DNA of 11,084 nt from an uncultured Clostridia bacterium. Its GTDB lineage: Bacteria; Bacillota; Clostridia; UBA1381; UMGS1253. Shown here piece after piece: positions 1 through 6,962 of this stretch (within the stretch, counting starts at the first letter, position 1; each line of letters opens with the position of its first letter). The stretch spans positions 1 to 11,084 of the forward strand of contig CAKSHB010000047.1 in assembly GCA_934456295.1 (NCBI GenBank), written 5' to 3'. Both the position numbers and the translations under genes were made by a program. The notes under the pieces were generated by a model, which saw nothing but the letters and a program-made list of their open reading frames with translations, was not told the origin of the DNA and searched no databases.

Positions 1-3000
1 TCATCTGCTGCCGCCGTAAGCGCCATTGCTGTGCCGATTTCATAATCAGCTGTCGACTCAGTTGTTGCCTCGCCGCCATTTACTGTAATTTTTCCGCCGC
101 CTACTGCCGATACTGTCAGCGATGTTTTCTGTACGTCCTGCGTTACGTTGAAGGTATATGTGTTATTAACTATACCGTTTTCGGCCGTTACAACAACTGC
201 TATACTTGTTCCCGACTCGCCGACTGCGATATTCTCAGCCGTTGCATTGCCGTTATATGTAACTGTCGCATTGCTGTCTGTGGGTGTTACACTGAGTGTG
301 ATTGTATTGCCATAAGGAACGATGATATTAAACGACTTCTGTTCAGCATCGCTTACAACAACGTTGCTGTCGTTTGCCGCATATGAAGCGATTGTTGCAT
401 CTTTGCCCATTTCTGCGGGGTTCTTCTTGTTTGCGCTGTCCCAAACAATTGCATATACCGGCGGATCCCATGTTGCCACATTATAGAGTGTATCATCTTC
501 AGCTACCCAACCGTAGTTCGGGATTTTTACCGTTTCGCCTGCATTGTAGTGCTTGTAGTAGACATCGCCCACGCCGCGCAATTTGAGCGAACCGTCGTTT
601 GAACGTGTCCAGTCGGAGGGTTTATTATACCAGTCTGCCGTATTCGGCATTACCGATGTAAATACAGTACAGTCTGAGCTTACAACAAACTCCATCCAGT
701 ACGGATGACCGTCTTTGCCGTCATAATTGCTGCTGAAATAGGGTCTTATCGTATTTACACCGTCTTTTTCTGTATACGCATAGTTGCCGCTGTCACCTTT
801 CGGACGGCGGATTATTGTTGCGCCTTCAAAGTAAGATGACATTTTATCAGTATATGCACTCAGATTACTTCTGTCCGAATACCAGTATGTTGCACCTGCA
901 CCTGTTGCGTCGCCTGCTGTGAGGTTTTTCTCTGCAAAGTAACGGCTTGCAACTATGGTAGGATCGCTGTTGTAGAAATTATTTATTGTGTCTGCGGTTT
1001 TGTTGCTGCTGAGAGCTGTGTTATAAAGCTCGCCGGCTGCCAATTCCAAATTGTAAATTGTATCAGGCTCTTTAACGATATCCTCATTCCAGCGGATAAG
1101 AACTGTGAGCGACTCGTTCTGACTAATTTTGTCTATGCCCGCTGTGGGGATAGATACTGTTTCACCAGCCTCAAAATACTTGAAGTATGCAGTATAGAGG
1201 GGGTTATTCCAGCTTGTAATTGTGGCGCCGTCAGGAGCTGTGATGTTGAGAGTCGGATTTCCTACCATATGACAATCGTAGCTGTGGGGCCATATCGGCC
1301 AAATTGCAACGCTGTCCTTCTTTGTGTCGTCAACAGGGTTTACAAGTGTCTTTTTATCCAAAATATCATTTGCCCACTGGATACGTCCTGCCGAATATCT
1401 TGCGCCGCTGTCCTTATTCCATGTATTTGGATCTGTTACTTTAGTGAGTCCGATGGACTTCCAGCCTCTTGCAGTGCTGTAGTTTGTGGTTGTGTTAATA
1501 TCGTTGCAGCTCATAACGTATACGATACCGCCCTGAGTTGCTTTAAAGTTAAAGTACTCGTTGTCACCCTTTATAAAGTTGTTTCTTGCTGTTTTTGCAG
1601 CAGTATTAGAAACTCTTCCGGGTGTGTCGGTTATAGGAGTCCATATCTGTGTGGTTCCTTTAAATTCCGAACCGAGCCATCCCCATGTGTGGTTCGGGTT
1701 TCTGTCCGAATAGTACGGAACGCCGTTATCAACAGAATTCGGGTTAACCTTTAATACTTCGCTACCGGGACGGTCGGGATTTATGTTAATCTCCGAGATA
1801 TAGTTCTTTGCCGCAGTCATATTTTCAATGTTGATTTTGTATGTGTTCTGCTTTGTACCGTCCTCCGAAGAAACAACGACATATGCAGTATCACCGACAT
1901 TGTAGTAGCCGCTTGTAAAGTCATAACGATACTCGTCATCTTTTATATAACCTTCGTCGCCGCTTTTAAAGGTGCTCTGGTTCGGTGTATAGTCGCCTTT
2001 ATAGAATTTTGCTGTCTGCTTCTGAAGGTAGTATGTATATTCAACACCCGAATTTTTACCTGTGCCTTTTGTTGCTACAGGCTGACCTGTTATTGCAAGA
2101 CGTACTTTATCCTGGTCAGCAGGAAGCTTTATTGTGTATTCCGTTGCCGAACCGTCCTGTGAATAACCTTCAACCAGACGCCAAGCATATGAATTAGCTG
2201 TCTTTGTATAATATCTGATAGTACGCGGTGCAGCGCTTGCATCTGTTATAGCAGGAATAAGCGGATTTATAAAGTTAACCGTGTATGTCTTTGTATCAGC
2301 CTCATTCTTAGCCGTTACAGTTGTTTTTACCGAGCCGTTTACACCCGATATTTCCATATCAGCCGTATTAACTTTTGCAAGTGTGCTCATAGCTGCAACA
2401 CCGTTAACCGTAACAGCGCTCAGGTCTGTGCCTTCAGGGAGCGCAACATTATATTCCGTCTTATCAGCGCTAAAGTCCGGAACAGAAATCTCAGCGCCAT
2501 CGCCTATTTTATAAGTAAGCGAGCTGAGGTTTGCGTTTCTGTAATCGTCCCATACAACGAGTATCGATGACATATCATATGTCATTGCTGTAGGTGAGGT
2601 GGGGTTACCGAAAGTCGGGATTTTTACCGTTTCGCCTGCCTCAAAGTGCTTGGAGTATATATTTCCTGTATTATTTGCAAAAGTTACGTCGCTTTCTTTA
2701 TTCCAGCCCGCGTCAAGTGCATGCTGCCATGTTCCGTTCATTATCTGTCTTACATATATAGTGGCAGAGCTTGTCATTTTAAACGTATACATCGAATATT
2801 CGTCATCAAGCTTTTTGCTTGACATCATATATGCGTCATCGCTGAAATACGATTTGAACAGTACGCTGTTATTATTGTAATCATAACGGAATTTACCGCT
2901 GTTGCTGCCTGTGCCTTTTTCTTCTGCGGGCTTAGTCCTTATAGTGTAGCCTGTGCCGTTTGGCGCTGTATATATAGCAGGACTGGCATTTGCGTTCGTT

Positions 3001-3608
3001 GTGGTAACATTTTCCATATCAACGTCAGACTCAACCATTCGGCGCAGCTCACCTGTTTCACTGTCGGTAATAAATATGGAGTAGCGTCCGTCTTCTGTTG
3101 TTCTGAAGAACGTTCTTGAGCTATTCATAGCTGCTGCCTTTTCTTCGTCCGTAGTTGTGCTCAAATCTGTTGTCCAACCTGTGCGCGAATACGTTGCACT
3201 GTATGAATCAGTGGTAGAACCGTTTGTCAGAATACTTGTGGAATACTTAAGAAACGGCGTGAAAGTAAGCAACTTACTGTTGTCATTAATTCTGTTCGCC
3301 GTTAAAGTGTGATCGCGTTCACTGATGTTATCTGCAATTACCGTGTAGGATCCGAGAGCTGCGGTAATCGGCGCATCAAGATAACCGTGTGAAATGACGC
3401 TCGATTTAATCGTTCCGTCTTCGGGAATCGGGGCGTCACTTGCCGTGTTTAAATCGTAGATCTTATACGGTATGCCTTCGCACCACGGTGCGTCCGCAGA
3501 CGTATCTGCACCGGCATCGTCCGCATAGGACACTACAGCCGCCTGGCCTAAAGTCGTGAATACAAGAGTAAACGCGAGCAAAAGGCTCAGAATTCTTTTC
3601 TTCCTCAT
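1..3608 (-). CDS. Large secreted modular surface protein, C-terminus cut by window edge
   Basis: An open frame of 1202 codons runs from an ATG at 3608 off the left edge with no stop. The start follows a perfect AGGAGG seven bases upstream. Residues 1-29 are a signal peptide: basic MRKKR, a hydrophobic stretch, and a likely cleavage site after S-Y-A, before D-D-A-G. The rest is rich in Thr, Ser, Asn, Asp and aromatic residues, as in beta-sandwich surface proteins. Residues about 358-446 (L-S-S-L-T ... T-E-Y-N-V ... T-K-T-Y-T-V-N-F) resemble a cadherin-like beta-sandwich domain (Pfam Cadherin-like, PF12733). Weaker similar stretches lie at about 503-598 and 1073-1154. A GGGKITVNGG ... IGTAMALTAAAD stretch from about 1165 resembles a divergent InlB-type repeat. 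A-G-E-T-V-[KS]-I-P occurs at 324-331, 814-821 and 1023-1030, inside three related modules. I see no catalytic motif; the anchor (LPXTG, SLH or other) would lie outside. It could be an adhesin, a polysaccharide-binding protein or the front of a large glycosidase or lyase. It has its own promoter and is not in the rha operon. The frame, export signal and modular make-up are well supported; the function is unknown. Confidence 0.9.
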   Translation of the reverse strand, partial: MRKKRILSLLLAFTLVFTTLGQAAVVSYADDAGADTSADAPWCEGIPYKIYDLNTASDAPIPEDGTIKSSVISHGYLDAPITAALGSYTVIADNISERDHTLTANRINDNSKLLTFTPFLKYSTSILTNGSTTDSYSATYSRTGWTTDLSTTTDEEKAAAMNSSRTFFRTTEDGRYSIFITDSETGELRRMVESDVDMENVTTTNANASPAIYTAPNGTGYTIRTKPAEEKGTGSNSGKFRYDYNNNSVLFKSYFSDDAYMMSSKKLDDEYSMYTFKMTSSATIYVRQIMNGTWQHALDAGWNKESDVTFANNTGNIYSKHFEAGETVKIPTFGNPTSPTAMTYDMSSILVVWDDYRNANLSSLTYKIGDGAEISVPDFSADKTEYNVALPEGTDLSAVTVNGVAAMSTLAKVNTADMEISGVNGSVKTTVTAKNEADTKTYTVNFINPLIPAITDASAAPRTIRYYTKTANSYAWRLVEGYSQDGSATEYTIKLPADQDKVRLAITGQPVATKGTGKNSGVEYTYYLQKQTAKFYKGDYTPNQSTFKSGDEGYIKDDEYRYDFTSGYYNVGDTAYVVVSSEDGTKQNTYKINIENMTAAKNYISEININPDRPGSEVLKVNPNSVDNGVPYYSDRNPNHTWGWLGSEFKGTTQIWTPITDTPGRVSNTAAKTARNNFIKGDNEYFNFKATQGGIVYVMSCNDINTTTNYSTARGWKSIGLTKVTDPNTWNKDSGARYSAGRIQWANDILDKKTLVNPVDDTKKDSVAIWPIWPHSYDCHMVGNPTLNITAPDGATITSWNNPLYTAYFKYFEAGETVSIPTAGIDKISQNESLTVLIRWNEDIVKEPDTIYNLELAAGELYNTALSSNKTADTINNFYNSDPTIVASRYFAEKNLTAGDATGAGATYWYSDRSNLSAYTDKMSSYFEGATIIRRPKGDSGNYAYTEKDGVNTIRPYFSSNYDGKDGHPYWMEFVVSSDCTVFTSVMPNTADWYNKPSDWTRSNDGSLKLRGVGDVYYKHYNAGETVKIPNYGWVAEDDTLYNVATWDPPVYAIVWDSANKKNPAEMGKDATIASYAANDSNVVVSDAEQKSFNIIVPYGNTITLSVTPTDSNATVTYNGNATAENIAVGESGTSIAVVVTAENGIVNNTYTFNVTQDVQKTSLTVSAVGGGKITVNGGEATTESTADYEIGTAMALTAAAD
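441..887 (-). repeat. AGETV module, copy 3 (in secreted protein)
   Basis: Residues about 908-1056. It opens with Y-W-Y-S-D-R (Arg 913) and F-E-G-A-T-I-I, then P-Y-W-M-E-F ... C-T-V-F, a D-W segment, and Y-Y-K-H-Y-N-A-G-E-T-V-K-I-P (motif 1023-1030), ending A-I-V-W-D. The opening matches copy 2 and the closing matches copy 1. Boundaries are approximate. Confidence 0.55.
1083..1715 (-). repeat. AGETV module, copy 2 (in secreted protein)
   Basis: Residues about 632-842. It opens with Y-Y-S-D-R (632-636) and F-K-G-T-T, then Y-F-N-F-K ... I-V-Y-V, a G-W segment, and K-Y-F-E-A-G-E-T-V-S-I-P (motif 814-821), ending near I-R-W-N. It is longer than the other copies because of extra sequence between the G-W segment and the AGETV motif. 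Boundaries are approximate. Confidence 0.55.
2550..2801 (-). repeat. AGETV module, copy 1 (in secreted protein)
   Basis: Residues about 270-353 of the secreted protein. The order is: Y-x-F-K ... A-T-I-Y-V, a G-T-W and A-G-W segment, Y-S-K-H-F-E, then A-G-E-T-V-K-I-P at 324-331, ending with V-V-W-D-D. Boundaries are judged by eye from comparison with the other two copies. The cadherin-like segment follows directly. Confidence 0.6.
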
Positions 3609-3643
3609 AGAAAGACCTCCTAATATGTATAAAATTTTTTTGT

Positions 3644-3675
3644 GAAGTATGCATGGGTATTGCGCCTCATACTTC
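3644..3675 (-). other. Leader hairpin of the secreted-protein mRNA
   Basis: GAAGTATG and CATACTTC form a perfect 8-bp stem around a 16-base loop. It lies just downstream of the predicted transcription start (about 3683) and about 35 bases before the start codon. It would sit at the extreme 5' end of the mRNA and leave the AGGAGG ribosome site free. A 5' hairpin there could protect the message from 5'-end attack, but that is inference. No U-tract follows, so it is not a terminator. Confidence 0.5.
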
Positions 3676-3689
3676 GGTTACATAGTGTA

Positions 3690-3718
3690 ATTATATAAAA
3701 AATCTGTTACAATTTCAA
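3690..3718 (-). promoter_or_regulatory. Sigma-A promoter of the secreted protein
   Basis: On the minus strand TTGAAA (3713-3718) and a consensus TATAAT (3690-3695) are separated by exactly 17 bases. The predicted start near 3683 gives a leader of about 75 nucleotides. The terminator of rhaB lies upstream, so this is an independent transcription unit. Confidence 0.8.
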
Positions 3719-3739
3719 GACTTTTTCGCCTAAAAGTCT
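3718..3739 (-). promoter_or_regulatory. Palindrome abutting the -35 box, candidate operator
   Basis: AGACTTTT and AAAAGTCT form a perfect 8-bp inverted repeat around a six-base centre. It overlaps the -35 element by one base and is centred about 45 bases upstream of the predicted transcription start, a position typical of activator sites. It could also be a plain hairpin; no U-tract supports a terminator. I do not recognise the motif as a known regulator's box. Confidence 0.4.
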
Positions 3740-3830
3740 GTTCGGTTGGAGAAAAATAACAAAAGCCGGAGTGTGCGATGTGCAATTATTACAAAAAGAT
3801 TACATTAACTTTGTGCAAAATGCGGACAGC

Positions 3831-3857
3831 AAAATAAGGGGCGGAAAACATCGCCCC
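3831..3857 (-). terminator. Intrinsic terminator after rhaB
   Basis: GGGGCG and CGCCCC form a 6-bp GC stem with an eight-base loop, followed on the minus strand by TTATTTT. It begins about 35 bases after the rhaB stop codon and ends the rhaAB message. Confidence 0.75.
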
Positions 3858-3891
3858 CATGAGTGTAAAATTATCAGAAAATACAAAAAAA

Positions 3892-5349
3892 CTAAAACTT
3901 ACATATATTAGTATAGCGTTCGTATGCGCCGCTCCAAATGTCACCGTCACACGGCTCATAACGCACCGTGCCATATGACTCGGAAACAATTCTGCGCGCA
4001 CTTTCAACATCGGAAATATCGCCGAGTGCGATGTATTGCATTAGAGCATTGCCGATACCTGTTGCCTCAACGGGACCCGCAATGACGGGCAGCTGTGACG
4101 CGTTTGCGATAAATTGGCACAAAAGCGCACTCTGTATTCCGCCGCCGACTGCATGAATTGCCGCAGGGGCATGGGGCAGCATGGAGGCGATATCTTTTGA
4201 CGAACGGGCACATTCGAGAGCGAGGCTTTCGAGTATGCAGCGGTTCAGTTCGCCGACAGACTGCGGCGCGCTCTGATTTGTGCGTGCGGCAAATTCTCTG
4301 ATTTTTTCGGGCATGTCGCCGGGACGTGAGAATGAGTCATGGTTGGGGTTGATTATGCAGGAAAACGGTTTAGCCTCTCCTGCCGCCGCCTCAAGCTCCG
4401 CATAGGAATATGTTTTTCCGCCGCGTGCAAGGGCGCGCTTTGACTCCTGCTGAATCCAAAGTCCCATTATATTATGAAGGAAACGGTATGTTCCGAAAAC
4501 ACCGCCCTCATTTGTGTAGTTAAGCTCGTAGCTTTTTTCGGTAATAATCGGCTCATTTGTCTGAGCGCCGAAAAGCAGCCATGTGCCGCAGCTTATGTAA
4601 AGCTCCGTATCGGGGTCGGAAAGCGGTGCGGCAACAACGGCAGAAGCCGTATCATGCGACGCAACGGCAATAACAGGCACACTGTCAACGCCGAGTTCGT
4701 CACATAAGTCCTTTTTCAGGTATCCCACAACCGTACCCGGGGAAACGATGTCTGCAAATTTATTCGTAAGCCCGAAATGTGACAGCAGCTCATTGTCAAA
4801 GCTGCGCGAATGTGCATTAAGCATCTGGCTTGTCGATGCGACGGTGTATTCACATTTTTTCTCGCCCGTGAGAAAATAGTTGAATAAATCGGGGATAAAC
4901 AGAGCCGTATCTGCGGCGCCGAACACGTCCTCCTTTGAGGCGCACATATATTGAAACAGCGTGTTGATAAAGGAAAACTGTATGCCTGTCGAGTCAAAAA
5001 CCGCGCGTTTGTCCTCTTCGCTGAGAGTAATGGCGTCGGTGCGCGTGTCGCGGTAGTGATACGGGTTCTGAATGAGCCTGCCGTTTTTGTCGAGCAGACC
5101 GAAATCAACGCCCCATGTGTCAATGCCTATTGAGTCAAATTTATAACCGCCGTTTTTGCATTTGAGAATACCTGCCTTTATTTCGTGAAAAAGGCGCAGT
5201 ATGTCCCAGTAATAAGAACCGCAGACCATAACGGGGTCGTTATCGAAACGGTGGATTTCGCGCTGTGAGAGCTTGCCGTCAGCGAGCGTGAAAAGTATGG
5301 CGCGGCCGCTTGAGGCGCCGAAATCGAAGGCGAGAACATTTTTAGCCAT
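3892..5349 (-). CDS. rhaB: Rhamnulokinase (L-rhamnulose kinase)
   Basis: This cytoplasmic enzyme phosphorylates L-rhamnulose with ATP to L-rhamnulose-1-phosphate, the second step of L-rhamnose breakdown. The 485-residue product fits the family (E. coli RhaB is 489) and belongs to the FGGY sugar-kinase fold. Recognisable segments match RhaB closely: the N-terminal phosphate-binding D-F-G-A-S-S-G-R (9-16), G-I-D-T-W-G-V-D-F (75-83), Y-R-D-T-R-T (99-104), S-H-D-T-A-S with the expected catalytic Asp 233, C-G-T-W (254-257), T-N-E-G-G (279-283), N-I-M-G-L-W (293-298), and the C-terminal V-G-G-G-x-Q-S (401-407) and A-G-P-V-E-A-T (424-430). The ATG at 5349 is chosen because GGAG sits six bases upstream and homology begins there. 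The frame continues open to an ATG at 5436, but that extension has no family similarity. It follows rhaA by 197 bases on the same strand with no terminator between them, so it is probably co-transcribed. Confidence 0.96.
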   Translation of the reverse strand: MAKNVLAFDFGASSGRAILFTLADGKLSQREIHRFDNDPVMVCGSYYWDILRLFHEIKAGILKCKNGGYKFDSIGIDTWGVDFGLLDKNGRLIQNPYHYRDTRTDAITLSEEDKRAVFDSTGIQFSFINTLFQYMCASKEDVFGAADTALFIPDLFNYFLTGEKKCEYTVASTSQMLNAHSRSFDNELLSHFGLTNKFADIVSPGTVVGYLKKDLCDELGVDSVPVIAVASHDTASAVVAAPLSDPDTELYISCGTWLLFGAQTNEPIITEKSYELNYTNEGGVFGTYRFLHNIMGLWIQQESKRALARGGKTYSYAELEAAAGEAKPFSCIINPNHDSFSRPGDMPEKIREFAARTNQSAPQSVGELNRCILESLALECARSSKDIASMLPHAPAAIHAVGGGIQSALLCQFIANASQLPVIAGPVEATGIGNALMQYIALGDISDVESARRIVSESYGTVRYEPCDGDIWSGAYERYTNICKF

Positions 5350-5437
5350 GATAATCTCCATTCTGCCGCTGCGCACGGCATAAACAGTAATGAAACCAAA
5401 GCCCCCATGCGCAGTATAGGAATAGAGGGGTTGCATA

Positions 5438-5472
5438 CCGCATTTTCGCCGAAGGGCGAAAAAATTCTGCGG
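5438..5472 (-). other. Strong hairpin in the rhaA-rhaB gap (proximal to rhaB)
   Basis: On the minus strand CCGCA and TGCGG form an outer stem and TTTTCGCC and GGCGAAAA an inner 8-bp stem with a CTTC loop. A five-base bulge (GAATT) lies on one side. There is no U-tract after it, so I do not call it a terminator. An mRNA-stabilising or processing structure between the cistrons is possible. Confidence 0.5.
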
Positions 5473-5490
5473 CGCTTTGATTTTGCCGAA

Positions 5491-5520
5491 GGATAACGCA
5501 AAAAAACTTTCGTGTTATCC
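5491..5520 (-). other. Second hairpin in the rhaA-rhaB gap (proximal to rhaA)
   Basis: GGATAACGC and GTGTTATCC form a 9-bp stem, including one G-U pair, around a twelve-base loop. It begins about 26 bases after the rhaA stop. On the minus strand the loop carries seven T residues, but the sequence after the stem is not U-rich, so termination is unlikely. Confidence 0.5.
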
Positions 5521-5546
5521 GCTTATCTTCTATATATTATCTTTTA

Positions 5547-6782
5547 CTATCTCTTTGAAAGAACATCTTTTTCATACTGTTTAACTTCATCGAGCCATGC
5601 CGCGCCGATTTGTAAACCTGCACGTGTCAGAAATTCGTCCCATACTGCGCCGAAAGGCATTGTTTTATATTCCTCCATAAGCGCAAGACGCGATGTATAG
5701 TCGCCGGCCTCCTCTGCGGCAAACAGAGTTTTTGACGGCTCAAGCAGACCGAGCAGAATAGCCTTCTGCGTATTTCTGATACCGATAATCCATGCGGCAA
5801 TACGGTTAATGCTTGCGTCAAAGAAGTCAAGCCCGATGTATACTTTGTTAAATAAATTGTGGCGCGATATCTCGCTCATAATGCGTATAAGCTCGTCGTC
5901 AAGAATTACAACATGGTCGCTGTCCCAGCGTACGGGGCGGCTTGTGTGCAGAAGTATTCCGGGTACAAAGTCAATTACGCCCGTAATTTTGTCGGAAACG
6001 TATTCCGTGGGGTGGAAATGACCTGTGTCGAGCGTAATCAGCTTTTGATTTTTTACGGCATAGCCCATGTAGAATTCATGAGAGCCTACAGTGTAGCTTT
6101 CAACGCCCATACCGAAAACCTTGCTTTCAACCGAATCAAGGCAATATGGGGTATCTTTTTCAAAAATTTTATCAAGCGAGTCGGAAAGTTTTTTTCTGTA
6201 TATGTATCTGTCAGCCGGAATGTCTTTGAAGCCGTCGGGAATCCACACATTTGTGACAGCCTTGCTGCCAAGTTCGCGTCCGGCGCTGTCGGCGATTTCG
6301 CGCATAGCAATACAGTGCTCAATCCAGAAGTTTCTGATACTGTCATCAAGGCTTGAGAGCGAAAAACCGTCCATTTTGGGATGAGCGAAAATCGTGGGGT
6401 TGAAGTCGAGCGCAATTCCCTCGGATTTTGCAAATTCTACCCAGTTTTCAAAATGTTCGGGGCGAAGTTCGTTTCTGTCAACTTTTTTGCCGTTTGTTTC
6501 CGCATAGTTTGCATGCAGACTCAGACGGTGTTTGCCGCCGACAAGCGAGAGAACCTTTTTTATATCGTCACGCAGTTGAACGGGAGTTGCTGCTCTGCCG
6601 GGATAGTTTCCCGTTGCGGCAATACCGCCCGAAAGAGCCTCGTCACTGTTCTCAAACCCTGTCACATCATCGCCCTGCCAGCAATGAATTGAGAGGGGAA
6701 TGCTGAAAAGTTTTTCTATTGCTTTTTCTGTGTCAACGCCGATTTCGGCATAACGCTGTTTTGCGAGTTCATACATATTCAA
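5547..6782 (-). CDS. rhaA: L-rhamnose isomerase
   Basis: This enzyme interconverts L-rhamnose and L-rhamnulose in the cytoplasm, using divalent metals (Mn2+ or similar), and starts the rhamnose pathway. The 411-residue product aligns by eye with E. coli RhaA (419) over its whole length. Shared segments include H-C-W-Q-G-D-D-V (33-40), G-G-I-x-A-T-G-N-Y-P-G (52-62), L-D-F-N-P (125-129), the metal-site stretches V-E-S-K (218-221), L-D-T-G-H-F-H-P-T-E (251-260), S-R-P-V-R-W-D-S-D-H (281-290) and G-L-D-F-F-D-A-S-I-N-R (317-327), and A-G-D-Y-T-x-R (359-365). The start is a choice between TTG at 6782, eight bases after a perfect AGGAGG (6791-6796), and ATG at 6776, fourteen bases after it. I prefer TTG by spacing, a two-residue difference. 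The open frame reaches back to 6830 but that part overlaps the promoter and ribosome site. It is first in the rhaAB unit, with its own promoter. Confidence 0.97.
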   Translation of the reverse strand: MNMYELAKQRYAEIGVDTEKAIEKLFSIPLSIHCWQGDDVTGFENSDEALSGGIAATGNYPGRAATPVQLRDDIKKVLSLVGGKHRLSLHANYAETNGKKVDRNELRPEHFENWVEFAKSEGIALDFNPTIFAHPKMDGFSLSSLDDSIRNFWIEHCIAMREIADSAGRELGSKAVTNVWIPDGFKDIPADRYIYRKKLSDSLDKIFEKDTPYCLDSVESKVFGMGVESYTVGSHEFYMGYAVKNQKLITLDTGHFHPTEYVSDKITGVIDFVPGILLHTSRPVRWDSDHVVILDDELIRIMSEISRHNLFNKVYIGLDFFDASINRIAAWIIGIRNTQKAILLGLLEPSKTLFAAEEAGDYTSRLALMEEYKTMPFGAVWDEFLTRAGLQIGAAWLDEVKQYEKDVLSKR

Positions 6783-6816
6783 AGATATTACCTCCTGAAA
6801 ATAATCTGTTACAGAC

Positions 6817-6845
6817 ATTTTACCACACAATCAAAGAATAAACAA
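6817..6845 (-). promoter_or_regulatory. Promoter of rhaAB
   Basis: On the minus strand TTGTTT (6840-6845) and TAAAAT (6817-6822) lie 17 bases apart, with a TG one base before the -10 (extended -10). The -35 matches consensus at only three positions. Runs of A and T at 6858-6878 upstream may act as an UP element. The leader would be about 28 nucleotides. A weak -35 suits a regulated promoter, but no clear operator palindrome beyond the AT runs is visible. Confidence 0.6.
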
Positions 6846-6882
6846 CAGGCAAAACAACTTTTTTTAAAAAATTTTTTGAACG

Positions 6883-6928
6883 AAAATAAAAAAATAACAC
6901 TTCACATAAATTCTGCAAAGTGTTATTT
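6883..6928 (-). terminator. Intrinsic terminator of RNase J gene
   Basis: AAATAACACTT (minus strand reading) pairs with AAGTGTTATTT in a perfect 11-bp stem (6892-6902 with 6918-6928). On the minus strand it is followed by TTTTATTTT. It starts about 35 bases after the RNase J stop codon and separates that unit from rhaAB. Confidence 0.85.
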
Positions 6929-6962
6929 AAAAGAACTGCGCAAATACAGCCGTAAATTCTTT

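Noticed and set aside
1269..1754. Plus-strand open frame of 161 codons
   Set aside because: It lies opposite the continuous secreted-protein frame, has no ribosome site or family motif, and its Cys/Val-rich product looks like antisense translation.
3463..3654. Minus-strand small frame of 63 codons overlapping the secreted-protein start
   Set aside because: It is another frame over the signal peptide region. The AGGAGG and promoter serve the ATG at 3608.
5350..5436. N-terminal extension of rhaB to an upstream ATG
   Set aside because: The extra 29 residues do not resemble the family, and GGAG is properly placed only for the ATG at 5349.
5438..5520. Terminators between rhaA and rhaB
   Set aside because: Neither stem is followed by a U-tract on the minus strand, and rhaB has no convincing promoter of its own.
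5859..6356. Plus-strand open frame of 165 codons
   Set aside because: It is antisense to rhaA, whose identity is firm, and has no recognisable motif or ribosome site.
6858..6878. A/T-run palindrome upstream of rhaA as a rhamnose-regulator operator
   Set aside because: Runs of A and T are self-complementary by composition; nothing specific supports an operator, so I treat it only as a possible UP element.
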